From: Limnohabitans sp. Jir72
GTDB taxonomy: Bacteria; Pseudomonadota; Gammaproteobacteria; Burkholderiales; Burkholderiaceae_C
Direction: 5' to 3'
Length of the DNA: 64,000 nt
Assembly (NCBI RefSeq): GCF_003063575.1
Contig: NZ_NESC01000003.1
Coordinates: 62,001-126,000, forward strand
A program made the translations under genes and the position numbers. The notes under the pieces are model-generated. The model ran no database searches, was not told the DNA's origin, and saw only the letters and a list, made by a program, of their open reading frames with translations. Positions 41,678 through 50,680 of this stretch are shown piece by piece (positions within the stretch are counted from its first letter, which is position 1; each line of letters opens with the position of its first letter).

Positions 41678-43680
41678 CATCCACTTTGCCCACCACTGTG
41701 CCCAACACCGTAAACGCCCAAGTCACCCGCCTGCTGATTGCCAACCGGGGCGAGATCGCCCGCCGCGTGATCCGCACGGCCCGCCGCATGGGCATCCAGA
41801 CGGTGGCCGTTTATTCAGACGCCGACCGCGACGCCTTGCATGTGCAAGAAGCCGACACCGCGTTCGCTTTGGGCGGCACCTTGTCGGCCGACTCGTATTT
41901 GCGCATCGACAAACTGCTGGCGGCAGCGCAGGCCACCGGAGCTGATGCGGTGCACCCGGGTTATGGCTTCCTGAGTGAAAACGCCGAGTTCGCTCAGGCC
42001 GTGATCGACGCGGGCCTGACCTGGGTCGGCCCACCGCCCGAGGCCATCCGCGCCCTGGGCAGCAAGTCGGCCGCCAAAGCACTGGCCCTGCAGCACGGCG
42101 TGCCTTGCTTGCCTGGCTACTTTGGCGCGGACCAAAGCGATGCCACCTTCACCGCACAGGCTGAGCAATTGGGTTTGCCGCTGATGGTCAAGGCCGTGGC
42201 CGGAGGCGGCGGACGCGGCATGCGCTTGGTGACCGACATGGCGCAGCTGCTGTCCGCGCTGCACAGCGCTCGCTCGGAAGCACTGGCCGGTTTTGGCAAC
42301 GGCGACTTGCTGATGGAGCGCGCCTTGCTGCGCCCCCGCCACATCGAGGTGCAAATCATGGCCGACCAGGATGGCCACTGCATCCACCTGGGTGAGCGCG
42401 ACTGCTCAGTGCAGCGGCGTCACCAAAAGATCATCGAAGAATCGCCAAGCCCGGCCGTGAGCGCTGCGCTGCGCGAGCAACTCGGGCAAGCGGCCATTGC
42501 CCTCGCACAATCGGCGGGCTATGTGGGTGCGGGCACGGTGGAGTTTTTGCTGGACGAGGCCCAAGCCGACAAACCGTTTTATCTCATGGAGATGAACACC
42601 CGGCTGCAGGTGGAACACCCGGTGACCGAGATGCTCACGGGGCTCGACTTGGTCGAGTGGCAGCTGCGCATTGCACGCGGTGAAGCGCTGCCCCTGGCGC
42701 AAGCCGATGTGCGCCTGCAAGGCCACGCCATCGAGGTGCGCCTGTGCGCCGAAGACGAACACTTCACGCCGCAGACTGGCACGGTGCAAGCTTTTGCAGC
42801 GCCAAAGGGCTTGCGCTTTGACCATGCGCTGCACGCGGGTGCAGTGGTCACGCCCCACTACGACGCCATGCTGGGCAAGCTGATTGCCCACGCGCCCACC
42901 CGCGCTGAAGCCATCGACCGCCTGCGCACGGGCTTGGACCAGACCGCTGTGCTGGGCCTGCCCACCAACCGCGCCTTTTTGGCCGCGTGCTTGCAGCACC
43001 CGGTGTTCCGTGCGGGTGAAGCCTTGATCCCTTTCCTGGCCGAACAGGCCGATGCGGTGCGCCAAAGCTTGCAAGCCACGAACGAAGCCCGCACCGTGGC
43101 CGTGCTGGCTGTGCTCTTCGCCGATCAAGCACCCGCAGCCGCGATGCCCAGCCCGTTCATGCGACCCGTGCGCATGGGCCTGGGTGAAGAGGTCTTGGCG
43201 CTGAACCTGCAGGAACTGGGGCAAGGCCGAGTGCGCATTCAAACAGGCGAGGCCACACACGAGGCCAGCGTGCAGCGCATCGCTGAACAACTGCACATCG
43301 ACTTGAACGGCTGCCGCTGGCAAGCCCGCGTTGTGGCATGCCGGAGCACCACCAACGCTGTGCAGTGGCATGTGCAGCTGCAAGGCCACGAATGTTTTGA
43401 GCTGTGGCTCACCGACCAAAGCCACAGCGCGCCCAGCACAGGCGCCAGCGCACAAGCCGCGCAGTCGTTGCGCGCACCTTTCAACGGCAAGCTGATCGCA
43501 CTGCATGTGCAAGAAGGCCAATCGGTCCAACAAGGCGACGCCGTGCTGGTGATCGAATCGATGAAGCTGGAACACATTTTGTGCGCCCCACGCGATGCGG
43601 TGGTGCACAGCCTCTCGGCCATCGTGGGCCAGCAAGTGGGCCCAGGCCAAGTGCTGGTGCAATGGAAGGACGCCGCATGA
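41674..43680 (+). CDS. atuF: Acyl-CoA carboxylase alpha subunit (biotin carboxylase + biotin carrier), AtuF-like
   Basis: The 668 residues hold an ATP-grasp biotin carboxylase (residues ~10-455) and a C-terminal biotinyl domain (~600-668). Carboxylase motifs include LLIANRGEIARRVIRTAR, HPGYGFLSENAEFA, GGGGRGMRLV, RRHQKIIEE and EMNTRLQVEHPVTEM. The biotin lysine is in VIESMKLEH. It charges biotin with bicarbonate using ATP and supplies the AtuC-like subunit. It is preceded and followed by ATGA overlaps. Placing the alpha gene after the hydratase is as in atuE-atuF. Confidence 0.93.
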   Translation: MTSTLPTTVPNTVNAQVTRLLIANRGEIARRVIRTARRMGIQTVAVYSDADRDALHVQEADTAFALGGTLSADSYLRIDKLLAAAQATGADAVHPGYGFLSENAEFAQAVIDAGLTWVGPPPEAIRALGSKSAAKALALQHGVPCLPGYFGADQSDATFTAQAEQLGLPLMVKAVAGGGGRGMRLVTDMAQLLSALHSARSEALAGFGNGDLLMERALLRPRHIEVQIMADQDGHCIHLGERDCSVQRRHQKIIEESPSPAVSAALREQLGQAAIALAQSAGYVGAGTVEFLLDEAQADKPFYLMEMNTRLQVEHPVTEMLTGLDLVEWQLRIARGEALPLAQADVRLQGHAIEVRLCAEDEHFTPQTGTVQAFAAPKGLRFDHALHAGAVVTPHYDAMLGKLIAHAPTRAEAIDRLRTGLDQTAVLGLPTNRAFLAACLQHPVFRAGEALIPFLAEQADAVRQSLQATNEARTVAVLAVLFADQAPAAAMPSPFMRPVRMGLGEEVLALNLQELGQGRVRIQTGEATHEASVQRIAEQLHIDLNGCRWQARVVACRSTTNAVQWHVQLQGHECFELWLTDQSHSAPSTGASAQAAQSLRAPFNGKLIALHVQEGQSVQQGDAVLVIESMKLEHILCAPRDAVVHSLSAIVGQQVGPGQVLVQWKDAA

Positions 43681-44846
43681 ACAACGCTGGACTCACCACC
43701 GATTTCACCACCGAAGATCTGCAAAGCCTGCAGGCCACGGTGGAGCGCTTTGCCCGTCAGGCCATCGCCCCGCAGGTGCCCGCGTGGGAAGAAGCCGGTC
43801 AGTTCGACCGATCGCTTTACACACGAGCCGCTGAGCTGGGCCTGCTGGGCCTGGGCTACCCCGAGCATTTGGGCGGCACGCCAGCCCCTTGGCGAGCGCG
43901 CAACCTGCTGTCGCAAACCCTGGCCCGCTACGGCGGCAGCGGCGGCGTGATGGCCAGCCTGTTCTCGCTCAACATCGGCCTGCCCCCGGTCATGGCGCAC
44001 GGCAGTGCCGAGCTGCAGACCGAAGTCGTGCCCCCGGTGCTGCGCGGCGAGCGCATCGCCGCACTGGCCATCACCGAGCCCGGTGGTGGCTCCGACGTGG
44101 CCGGCCTGCGCACCACCGCACGCGCAGACGGCAGCGACTATGTCATCGACGGCGAAAAAGTCTTCATCACCTCGGGCCTGCGCGCCGACTGGATCACACT
44201 GGCCGTGCGCACCGATCCGGCCAGCAAGGGGGCCAGCGGCATCTCGATGGTCGTGGTGCCCGGCGACACACCCGGCATTTCGCGCACACGGCTGCACAAA
44301 ATGGGCTGGCACAGCTCGGACACGGCGCAGCTGCGCTTTGAGGGCGTGCGCGTTCCCCAACGTTACCGAATCGGCGACGAAGGCGCGGGCTTCAAGATGA
44401 TCATGGGCAACTTCAATGGCGAGCGCCTGGCCATGTCGGCCATGGCGCTGGGCTTTGCCCAGGCTTGTTTTGATGAAGCCCTGGCCTGGAGCCGCCAGCG
44501 CCAGACCTTTGGCGCGGCCCTGATCGAGCGCCAGGCGATTCGCCACAAACTGATGGACATGCACATGCGCATCTCGTCCACCCAAGCCTGGGTGGATGCC
44601 GTGACGCAGCAAGCCGATGCGGGCCAGACGGGTGCCGAGTGGGTGGCGCAGGTGTGCCTGCTCAAAAACCACGCCACCCAAACCATGCAGTTTTGCGCCG
44701 ATGCCGCGGTGCAAATGCTGGGCGGCATGGGCTACATGCGCGGCACGGTGAGCGAGCGGGTTTACCGCGAAGTCAAGGTGATGATGATCGGCGGCGGGGC
44801 CGAAGAGATCATGAAAGAGTTGGCGGCCAAGCAGTTGGGCATTTGA
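43677..44846 (+). CDS. Acyl-CoA dehydrogenase (second paralogue of the carboxylase operon)
   Basis: This 389-residue FAD dehydrogenase has LAITEPGGGSDVAG and YVIDGEKVFITSGLRADW. The C-terminal loop reads MIGGGAEEIMKEL and the helix-G glutamate lies in FNGERLAMSA, the same non-medium-chain type as the gene at 39678. Two dehydrogenases in one operon suggests that at least two saturated intermediates are oxidised. It overlaps the alpha gene by 4 bases and ends the operon 10 bases before a strong bidirectional terminator. Confidence 0.9.
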   Translation: MNNAGLTTDFTTEDLQSLQATVERFARQAIAPQVPAWEEAGQFDRSLYTRAAELGLLGLGYPEHLGGTPAPWRARNLLSQTLARYGGSGGVMASLFSLNIGLPPVMAHGSAELQTEVVPPVLRGERIAALAITEPGGGSDVAGLRTTARADGSDYVIDGEKVFITSGLRADWITLAVRTDPASKGASGISMVVVPGDTPGISRTRLHKMGWHSSDTAQLRFEGVRVPQRYRIGDEGAGFKMIMGNFNGERLAMSAMALGFAQACFDEALAWSRQRQTFGAALIERQAIRHKLMDMHMRISSTQAWVDAVTQQADAGQTGAEWVAQVCLLKNHATQTMQFCADAAVQMLGGMGYMRGTVSERVYREVKVMMIGGGAEEIMKELAAKQLGI

Positions 44847-44856
44847 TCCCATCCAA

Positions 44857-44897
44857 GAAAAAACCGCCAGGCCCTTGCGGGCACTGGCGGTTTTTTT
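44857..44897. terminator. Bidirectional rho-independent terminator
   Basis: AAAACCGCCAG and CTGGCGGTTTT form an 11-base stem around a short loop, flanked by A and T runs on both sides. It lies between the convergent carboxylase operon and the transporter operon and can stop both. Confidence 0.9.
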
Positions 44898-44918
44898 GTG
44901 CAGCCGAAGCTGCATCGA

Positions 44919-46085
44919 TCACTTGGCTTTGGGGTAGTCGGAGACGACTTTCCAGCGACCGTCCTGGATCTGCGACATGCGCGAAATGTTGTTGCCCAAA
45001 CGCTTGGTGGGGCTGAATGTCATCTCGGGGCTGCCGAAGATGTCCGAGGGAATCTTCATGGTGTCCATGGCTTTGATGAAGGTTTCGGTGGTCAGATTGG
45101 CACCGGCTTTTTCAACCGCACGCAAATACGAATCCACGGCACCATAACCATAGGCCGAGAAGACGGTGGGGTCTTCGTTGAACATGGTTTTGTACTTGTT
45201 GGCCCAGAAGCGAATCGGCTGCGAGGCCTCGTCCAGGTAGGGCTGCTGCGAGGTCATGGTGGCATAGAAACCGTTCATCGCCGCACCACCCAACTTGTGA
45301 ATCAGGTCGGTGTAGGCTGCGCTCGAACCGACGAAGGTGGGGTTAAAGCCCAGGCGACGTGCGGTGGCGATGCCGCCAATGGTTTCACGGATGATGGTGC
45401 CCATGACCACAAAGTCGCACTTGGCCGAAGCCAACTTTTGCATCTGCGATGCGAAGTCGGTCGCGCCGCGCTTGTAGGTGGTGACTTCAGCGAACTGCAG
45501 GCCCGCATCCTTCAAACCCGCTTCCGCACCACGGAAGACTTCCAAGCCGAATTCATCGTCTTGGTACATGGTGCAAATCTGCTTGGCGCCTTTTTCCTTG
45601 ACCAGCGCAGGCACCGCCTGGCGCATCTGGTCGTAATAAGTGGCGGCGAAAGAATACTTGAGCTTGTGGAAGGGCTCGTACATTTCGCGCGCTGCGGTCA
45701 CAGGGAAAAAGTTGACCACGTTCTTTTGGAACTGCACTGGCATGGCGGCCATGTTCTGCGCGGTGCCGATGTGGGCCACCATGGCAAAGATCTTGTCTTG
45801 GTTGACCAGTTTTTGTGCGGCCAGAACGGCGCGGCGTGGGTCATAGCCCGAGTCTTCGATCAGGAGCTTGACCTTGCGGCCGTTGACGCCGCCTTGCTCG
45901 TTGACCTCGTCCACGCGCAGCATCATGCCCAGGCGAACTTGCTTGCCAAAGCCCGCCAAGGGGCCCGACAAGTCCTGGATGGAGCCGATGACGATTTCAT
46001 TTTTGCTCACGCCCTGGGTTTGGGCCATGGCGCTGCCTGCGGTCAGCGCCATCGCCGCGGCGATCAGACTGAGTTGGATTTTCAT
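44919..46085 (-). CDS. Liv-type ABC transporter substrate-binding protein
   Basis: A periplasmic receptor for an ABC importer of the branched-chain amino acid type (HAAT). A signal peptide (to about residue 21, ending GSAMAQ) precedes two periplasmic lobes, with EIVIGSIQDLSGPLAGFGKQ and AVLAAQKLVNQDKIFAMVAH. HAAT receptors next to acyl-CoA genes often bind short-chain or aromatic acids rather than amino acids, and the neighbouring ligase and carboxylase point the same way. It is the last gene of the leftward transporter operon, 388 residues. Confidence 0.9.
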   Translation of the reverse strand: MKIQLSLIAAAMALTAGSAMAQTQGVSKNEIVIGSIQDLSGPLAGFGKQVRLGMMLRVDEVNEQGGVNGRKVKLLIEDSGYDPRRAVLAAQKLVNQDKIFAMVAHIGTAQNMAAMPVQFQKNVVNFFPVTAAREMYEPFHKLKYSFAATYYDQMRQAVPALVKEKGAKQICTMYQDDEFGLEVFRGAEAGLKDAGLQFAEVTTYKRGATDFASQMQKLASAKCDFVVMGTIIRETIGGIATARRLGFNPTFVGSSAAYTDLIHKLGGAAMNGFYATMTSQQPYLDEASQPIRFWANKYKTMFNEDPTVFSAYGYGAVDSYLRAVEKAGANLTTETFIKAMDTMKIPSDIFGSPEMTFSPTKRLGNNISRMSQIQDGRWKVVSDYPKAK

Positions 46086-46122
46086 GGGGCTTGTCTCCTG
46101 TTGAAAGTGAAAAGTGAATCGG

Positions 46123-47979
46123 TCAGCGGTACATCGCCTCGATCTGAGGGGCGTATTTTTTCTCCACCAGTTTGCGCTTGAGCTTCATGGTGGGGGTCAA
46201 CTCTTCGTCTTCGGCCGAGAGTTGGGTGTCGAGCAACCAGAATTTCTTGAGCTGTTCAACGCGGGCAAACTTCTTGTTCACACGCTCCATCTCGCCCTGA
46301 ATGAGGGCCTGCACCTCGGCAGCATGGGTCAGGCTGGCGTAGTTGGAGAAGGGCACATCGTTGTCTTGTGCGTATTTCTCCACGTTTTCCTGATCGATCA
46401 TGATGATCACAGTGAGGTAGGCCCGTTTGTCGCCAATGACCACGGCATCGGTGATGTACGGCGAGAATTTCAATTCGTTTTCCAGTTCGCTCGGGGTGAT
46501 GTTCTTGCCCCCTGCCGTGATGATGATGTCTTTCATGCGGTCGGTGATGCGGAAAAACCCTTCCTCATCGACCACACCCACATCGCCCGTGTGCAGCCAG
46601 CCTTCGGCGTCGATGCTCTCGGCGGTTTTCTCGGGCAGGTTCAGGTAGCCCATGAACACATTGGGGCCGCGCACCAAGATCTCGCTGGTGACCGGGTCCA
46701 AGCGCACTTCGTTGAAGTCAGCGGCCGGGCCAATCGAGCCGGGCTTGATGTGGTTGGCTGGCACGCCAGTGGCAGCGCCACAGGTTTCGGTCATGCCCCA
46801 GACTTCCAACATGGGCAGACCCAAGGCCAAATACCAGCGCACCAGATCGGGCGAGATGGGGGCCGCACCTGTGACCAAAAAGCGGGCTTTGTGGATGCCG
46901 ATCATCTTGCGCACATTGTTCAGTGCCAGCAAGCGCGCCACATGAAAGCGCGCCTTCAGGTGAGCAGGTACAGGCTTGCGCGACAACACCAACTCGGCCA
47001 CCTGCTGGCCCACACCGATGGCCCAGCCATACACGGCTTGTTGAAAGCCGCCGGCTTCCTTGAGCGCGATCATCACGCCGGAATAAAACTTTTCCCACAC
47101 ACGCGGCACGCCGGTGAACACGGTGGGGGCAATTTCGCGCACGTTTTCGGGCACGGTTTCCGGGTTCTCGACAAAGTTGAGTTTGGCACCGGTGTAGAGC
47201 GAGAAATACTCGCCGCCCATGCGCTCGGCGATGTGGCACAGCGGCAAAAAGCACATGCACTCGTCGGTCTCATCGCGAGCGATCAGGGTGTTGTAGCCGC
47301 GCACGCTGTAGACCAAACCACGGTGGCTGTGCATGCCGCCTTTGGGTTTGCCAGTGGTGCCCGAGGTGTAGACCAAAATCGCCAAATCTTCGGGGCGGCA
47401 AGCGGCTGTGCGTTGCGCCAGCAGGTCGGGGTGGGCCGCCAGATGCTCGCGGCCCAAAGCGCGCAAGTCAGCGAGACTGATCACTTGCGGGTCTTTGAAC
47501 TCGCGCAGACCGTCCATGTCGAACACAACGATTTTTTTGAGCAGCGGCAATTTGTCGCGCACGGCCAAGGCTTTGTCGAGTTGCTCGTCGTCTTCGACAA
47601 ACAACACGGACGTGCCCGAGTCTTCGCTCAGGTAATGCACCTGATCGGCCGCGTCGGTGGGGTAGATGCCATTGGCCACGCCACCGGCACTGAGCACCGC
47701 CAGATCACACAGCACCCATTCGATGTTGGTGTTCGACAGGATGGACGCGGTGTGGTGGGCCTCAAAGCCCAGTGACATGAGGCCATGGCCGATCTCGCGC
47801 ACGGCCTGTGCGGTTTCGTTCCAAGTCCAGCTGCGCCAGATGCCCAGCTCTTTTTGGCGCATCCACACATTGGGGCCGCGTGCGGCCACAGCGTTCCAGA
47901 AAATGGCGGGGATGGTCTCGCCCGCCATGACGATGTTTTTGTTAGGCGCAATGCGCGAGGCGTCCCAGAGGTTGCTCAT
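46123..47979 (-). CDS. AMP-dependent acyl-CoA synthetase/ligase
   Basis: The 618-residue ligase activates a carboxylic acid to its CoA ester through an acyl-adenylate. Signature motifs are LVYTSGTTGKPKGGMHSH (ATP/AMP-binding P loop), LEVWGMTETCG (substrate side), and GWLHTGDVGVVDEEGFFRIT, then DRMKDIIITAGGKNITPSEL with the hinge and catalytic lysine. The length fits long-chain (FadD15/Faa-type) ligases rather than the 540-residue class. It lies between livF and the binding-protein gene in the transporter operon, so the imported acid is probably activated on entry. Confidence 0.9.
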   Translation of the reverse strand: MSNLWDASRIAPNKNIVMAGETIPAIFWNAVAARGPNVWMRQKELGIWRSWTWNETAQAVREIGHGLMSLGFEAHHTASILSNTNIEWVLCDLAVLSAGGVANGIYPTDAADQVHYLSEDSGTSVLFVEDDEQLDKALAVRDKLPLLKKIVVFDMDGLREFKDPQVISLADLRALGREHLAAHPDLLAQRTAACRPEDLAILVYTSGTTGKPKGGMHSHRGLVYSVRGYNTLIARDETDECMCFLPLCHIAERMGGEYFSLYTGAKLNFVENPETVPENVREIAPTVFTGVPRVWEKFYSGVMIALKEAGGFQQAVYGWAIGVGQQVAELVLSRKPVPAHLKARFHVARLLALNNVRKMIGIHKARFLVTGAAPISPDLVRWYLALGLPMLEVWGMTETCGAATGVPANHIKPGSIGPAADFNEVRLDPVTSEILVRGPNVFMGYLNLPEKTAESIDAEGWLHTGDVGVVDEEGFFRITDRMKDIIITAGGKNITPSELENELKFSPYITDAVVIGDKRAYLTVIIMIDQENVEKYAQDNDVPFSNYASLTHAAEVQALIQGEMERVNKKFARVEQLKKFWLLDTQLSAEDEELTPTMKLKRKLVEKKYAPQIEAMYR

Positions 47980-47982
47980 CTC

Positions 47983-48771
47983 TTATCTCCAGGTTTTCTT
48001 CTTTTTCCAGCGGCGGTCGGCGCGCACGCCCTCTTCCTTCATGCCCAGATAGAACTCCTTGATGTCGTCCTTTTCACGCAAGCGGGCACAGCTGTCTTCC
48101 ATCACGATGCGGCCGTTTTCCAGCACATAGCCGTAGTCCGAGGCATTGAGCGCCATGTTGGCGTTTTGCTCCACCAGCAAGATGGTGGTGCCGCGTTCGC
48201 GGTTGATGCGCACGACGATCTCAAAAATCTCTTTGGTCAGCTTCGGACTCAAACCCAAGCTGGGTTCGTCGAGCAAGATCAGATCGGGGTTGGCCATGAG
48301 GGCACGGCTGATCGCCAGCATCTGCTGCTGACCGCCCGAGAGCAAGCCTGCATCTTGCGCGGCACGCTCACGCAGGATCGGAAAGTAGTTGAACACCGCT
48401 TCCATGTCGCGGGCCACACCATCGCGGTCGTTGCGGGTGAAAGCCCCCATGAGCAGGTTGTCGCGGATCGACAGCAGAGGGAACACCTCGCGCCCTTCGG
48501 GCACATGCATCAGGCCGCGCTGCACGATGAGCGCCGGGTCCATGGCGGTGATGCTTTGGCCCTTGAATTCAACCGAGCCTTTGCGCGGGTCGATGATGCC
48601 GCTGATGGTTTTGAGGATGGTGGTCTTGCCCGCCCCGTTGGAGCCCAGCACGGTGGCGATTTCGCCTTTTTTGACCTGCAAGCTCACGCCCCGGATGGCC
48701 TTGATCGGGCCATAGGCGCTTTCCACGTTGAGCAGTTTGAGGACGATGTCCTCGGTCACGACGTCGTTCAT
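47983..48771 (-). CDS. livF: LivF-type ABC transporter ATPase
   Basis: This is one of the two ATPases that power the importer. Walker A is GSNGAGKTT (about residue 40), the signature is LLSGGQQQMLAIS, Walker B is ILLDEPSLGLSP, and the switch histidine lies in LLVEQNANMA, all in LivF style. At 262 residues it carries a slightly longer C-terminal tail than average. Its start overlaps the livG stop by 4 bases. Confidence 0.93.
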   Translation of the reverse strand: MNDVVTEDIVLKLLNVESAYGPIKAIRGVSLQVKKGEIATVLGSNGAGKTTILKTISGIIDPRKGSVEFKGQSITAMDPALIVQRGLMHVPEGREVFPLLSIRDNLLMGAFTRNDRDGVARDMEAVFNYFPILRERAAQDAGLLSGGQQQMLAISRALMANPDLILLDEPSLGLSPKLTKEIFEIVVRINRERGTTILLVEQNANMALNASDYGYVLENGRIVMEDSCARLREKDDIKEFYLGMKEEGVRADRRWKKKKTWR

Positions 48772-49598
48772 GCGGCCTCCGCTTTGTAATTTTCGCGGCG
48801 CAGCGCAGACACATCGTCCACCGAACCCAGATACGCCTCGATGACGCCGGGATCGCTTTGCACCTGGCTGGGCGTGCCGGTGGCCAGCTCCTGGCCTTGG
48901 CTCATGGCCAGCACGCGGTCAGACACTTTGGACACCAGGCCCATGTCGTGTTCGACCATGAGCACCGAAATGCCCAACTCGTGTTGGATGTCGGAAATCC
49001 AGAAGGCCATGTCTTCGGTTTCTTCGACGTTCAAGCCCGAAGAAGGCTCGTCCAACAAAAGCAGCTTGGGCTCGGTGCACAGGGCGCGGGCCAGCTCGAC
49101 CACCTTGCGCACGCCATAGGGCAAGCCCGCCACCATCGAATCGCGGTGGTGTTGCAGGTCCAGGAAGTCGATGACTTCTTCGACTTTCTCACGCGCTTCG
49201 ACCTCGGCCGCACGGGTTTTGCTGCTGAAAAACATCTCGCGCCACAGCCCGGTTTTGCGGTGCGTGTGGCGACCGATCAACAGGTTTTGCAGCACGGTGG
49301 CGTGTTCGAACAGCTCGATGTTTTGAAACGTGCGGGCAATGCCCAGCCCGGCAATGTTGTGTGGCGGCTGGTCGGTCAGGCGCAGCGTGCCATCAGGCCC
49401 CGCATAGTCGATCGTGCCCGTGGTGGGCGTGTAGATGCGGCTGATCAGGTTAAAGACCGTGGTCTTGCCTGCGCCGTTGGGGCCGATCAGGGTGAACACT
49501 TCGCCGCGCTTGACGTCAAAGCTGACGTTGTTGACGGCCAACACACCGCCAAAGCGGACGCTCAGGTTTTGAGCTGATAAAAGGATGTCGTCGTTCAT
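48768..49598 (-). CDS. livG: LivG-type ABC transporter ATPase
   Basis: This is the second ATPase of the importer. Walker A is GPNGAGKTT, followed by the LivG insertion TIDYAGPDGTLRLTDQPPH and IARTFQNIELFEHATVLQN. PYGVRKVVELARAL replaces the strict LSGGQ signature, as is usual in LivG. Walker B is LLLLDEPSSGLN, with switch MVEHDMGLV. The ATG at 49598 (MNDDILLS) overlaps the livM stop; the longer open frame is not needed. It has 276 residues. Confidence 0.93.
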   Translation of the reverse strand: MNDDILLSAQNLSVRFGGVLAVNNVSFDVKRGEVFTLIGPNGAGKTTVFNLISRIYTPTTGTIDYAGPDGTLRLTDQPPHNIAGLGIARTFQNIELFEHATVLQNLLIGRHTHRKTGLWREMFFSSKTRAAEVEAREKVEEVIDFLDLQHHRDSMVAGLPYGVRKVVELARALCTEPKLLLLDEPSSGLNVEETEDMAFWISDIQHELGISVLMVEHDMGLVSKVSDRVLAMSQGQELATGTPSQVQSDPGVIEAYLGSVDDVSALRRENYKAEAA

Positions 49599-50671
49599 TT
49601 GAGGCGGTCCGACTTCTGGAAGGATTTCTGGCGCTTGAACATGCCACGGCGGTAAAACGGAAACAGCTGGAACCAGGTGCGTACCTTGAGCCAACGGCCG
49701 TACAGACCCAGCGGTTCAAACAACACAAAGGCGATCAGCACCATGCCATACACCGTGCCTTGCAAGCCGGTGGCACCGCCAATGGCAGCAGGCAAAAAGT
49801 CTTTGCCCATGGCAATCAGCTGGGGCATGACGATCAAAAAGATCGCGCCCAAAAATGCGCCATGCACCGAACCCAAACCACCGATCACCACCATCAGCAG
49901 CAAGTCGATCGACTGGATGATGTTGAACTGGTCGGGCGACAGGAACTGGATCTTGTGCGCATACAAAGCGCCGCCAATGCCGGCCAGCGCGGCCGACAAG
50001 GCAAAGGACAAGGTCTTGTAGCGGGCCAAGTGGATGCCCATGCTTTGCGCCGAAATTTCAGAATCGCGGATGGCGACAAAGGCGCGGCCGGTGGAAGAGC
50101 GCAGCAAGTTGAGGATGGCCAGCGTGGCCCCTACCGCCACCACCAGGCACAGGAAATAAAACGCTTCGGTGCTGTCCAACGTCCAGCCCAACATGGCCGG
50201 AGGATTGACGCTCAGACCTGCGTTGCCGCCGGTCATGTGTTCCCAACGCGCAATGCCTTCTTCGACGATGAAGCCAAAGGACAAAGTGGCCATGCCCAGG
50301 TAAATGCCTTTGACACGCAGCGCGGGCAAACCCACCACCACACCGGCGATGGCTGAGAACAGTCCCGCGCAAATCAGCGCCAGCGGAAAGGGCACACCGG
50401 CATTGACCATCACCGCTTCGGTGTAGGCACCCACCCCCAAAAAGGCCGCGTGCCCCATGGAAAACAGGCCGGTGAAGCCCGCCAACAGCATGAGGCCCAG
50501 GCCCACCACCGCGTAGATCAGCACAAAGGTCAATTGCGCCAGCCAGTATTCGGCCAGCACCCAGGGTGCGGCTACAAGAAACACAGCCAGCAGGCTGTAC
50601 CAAAAGACATGGCCGCCATGCTTGGCCAGCGTGATGTCCTGGTTGTATTGGGTTTTGAAAATGAATCGCAT
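49595..50671 (-). CDS. livM: LivM-type ABC transporter permease
   Basis: This 358-residue integral membrane permease has about ten hydrophobic segments, including GLGLMLLAGFTGLFSMGHAAF and LPALRVKGIYLGMATLSFGF, both typical of LivM (G-L-x-SFG-H-A motif and the coupling loop). SRRSTGRAF-like cytoplasmic loop residues (LLRSSTGRAFVAIRD, with EISAQSMGI) and LSAALAGIGGALYAHKI complete the picture. It pairs with LivH, 9 bases downstream of it. Confidence 0.92.
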   Translation of the reverse strand: MRFIFKTQYNQDITLAKHGGHVFWYSLLAVFLVAAPWVLAEYWLAQLTFVLIYAVVGLGLMLLAGFTGLFSMGHAAFLGVGAYTEAVMVNAGVPFPLALICAGLFSAIAGVVVGLPALRVKGIYLGMATLSFGFIVEEGIARWEHMTGGNAGLSVNPPAMLGWTLDSTEAFYFLCLVVAVGATLAILNLLRSSTGRAFVAIRDSEISAQSMGIHLARYKTLSFALSAALAGIGGALYAHKIQFLSPDQFNIIQSIDLLLMVVIGGLGSVHGAFLGAIFLIVMPQLIAMGKDFLPAAIGGATGLQGTVYGMVLIAFVLFEPLGLYGRWLKVRTWFQLFPFYRRGMFKRQKSFQKSDRLK

Positions 50672-50680
50672 GCGAGGGCC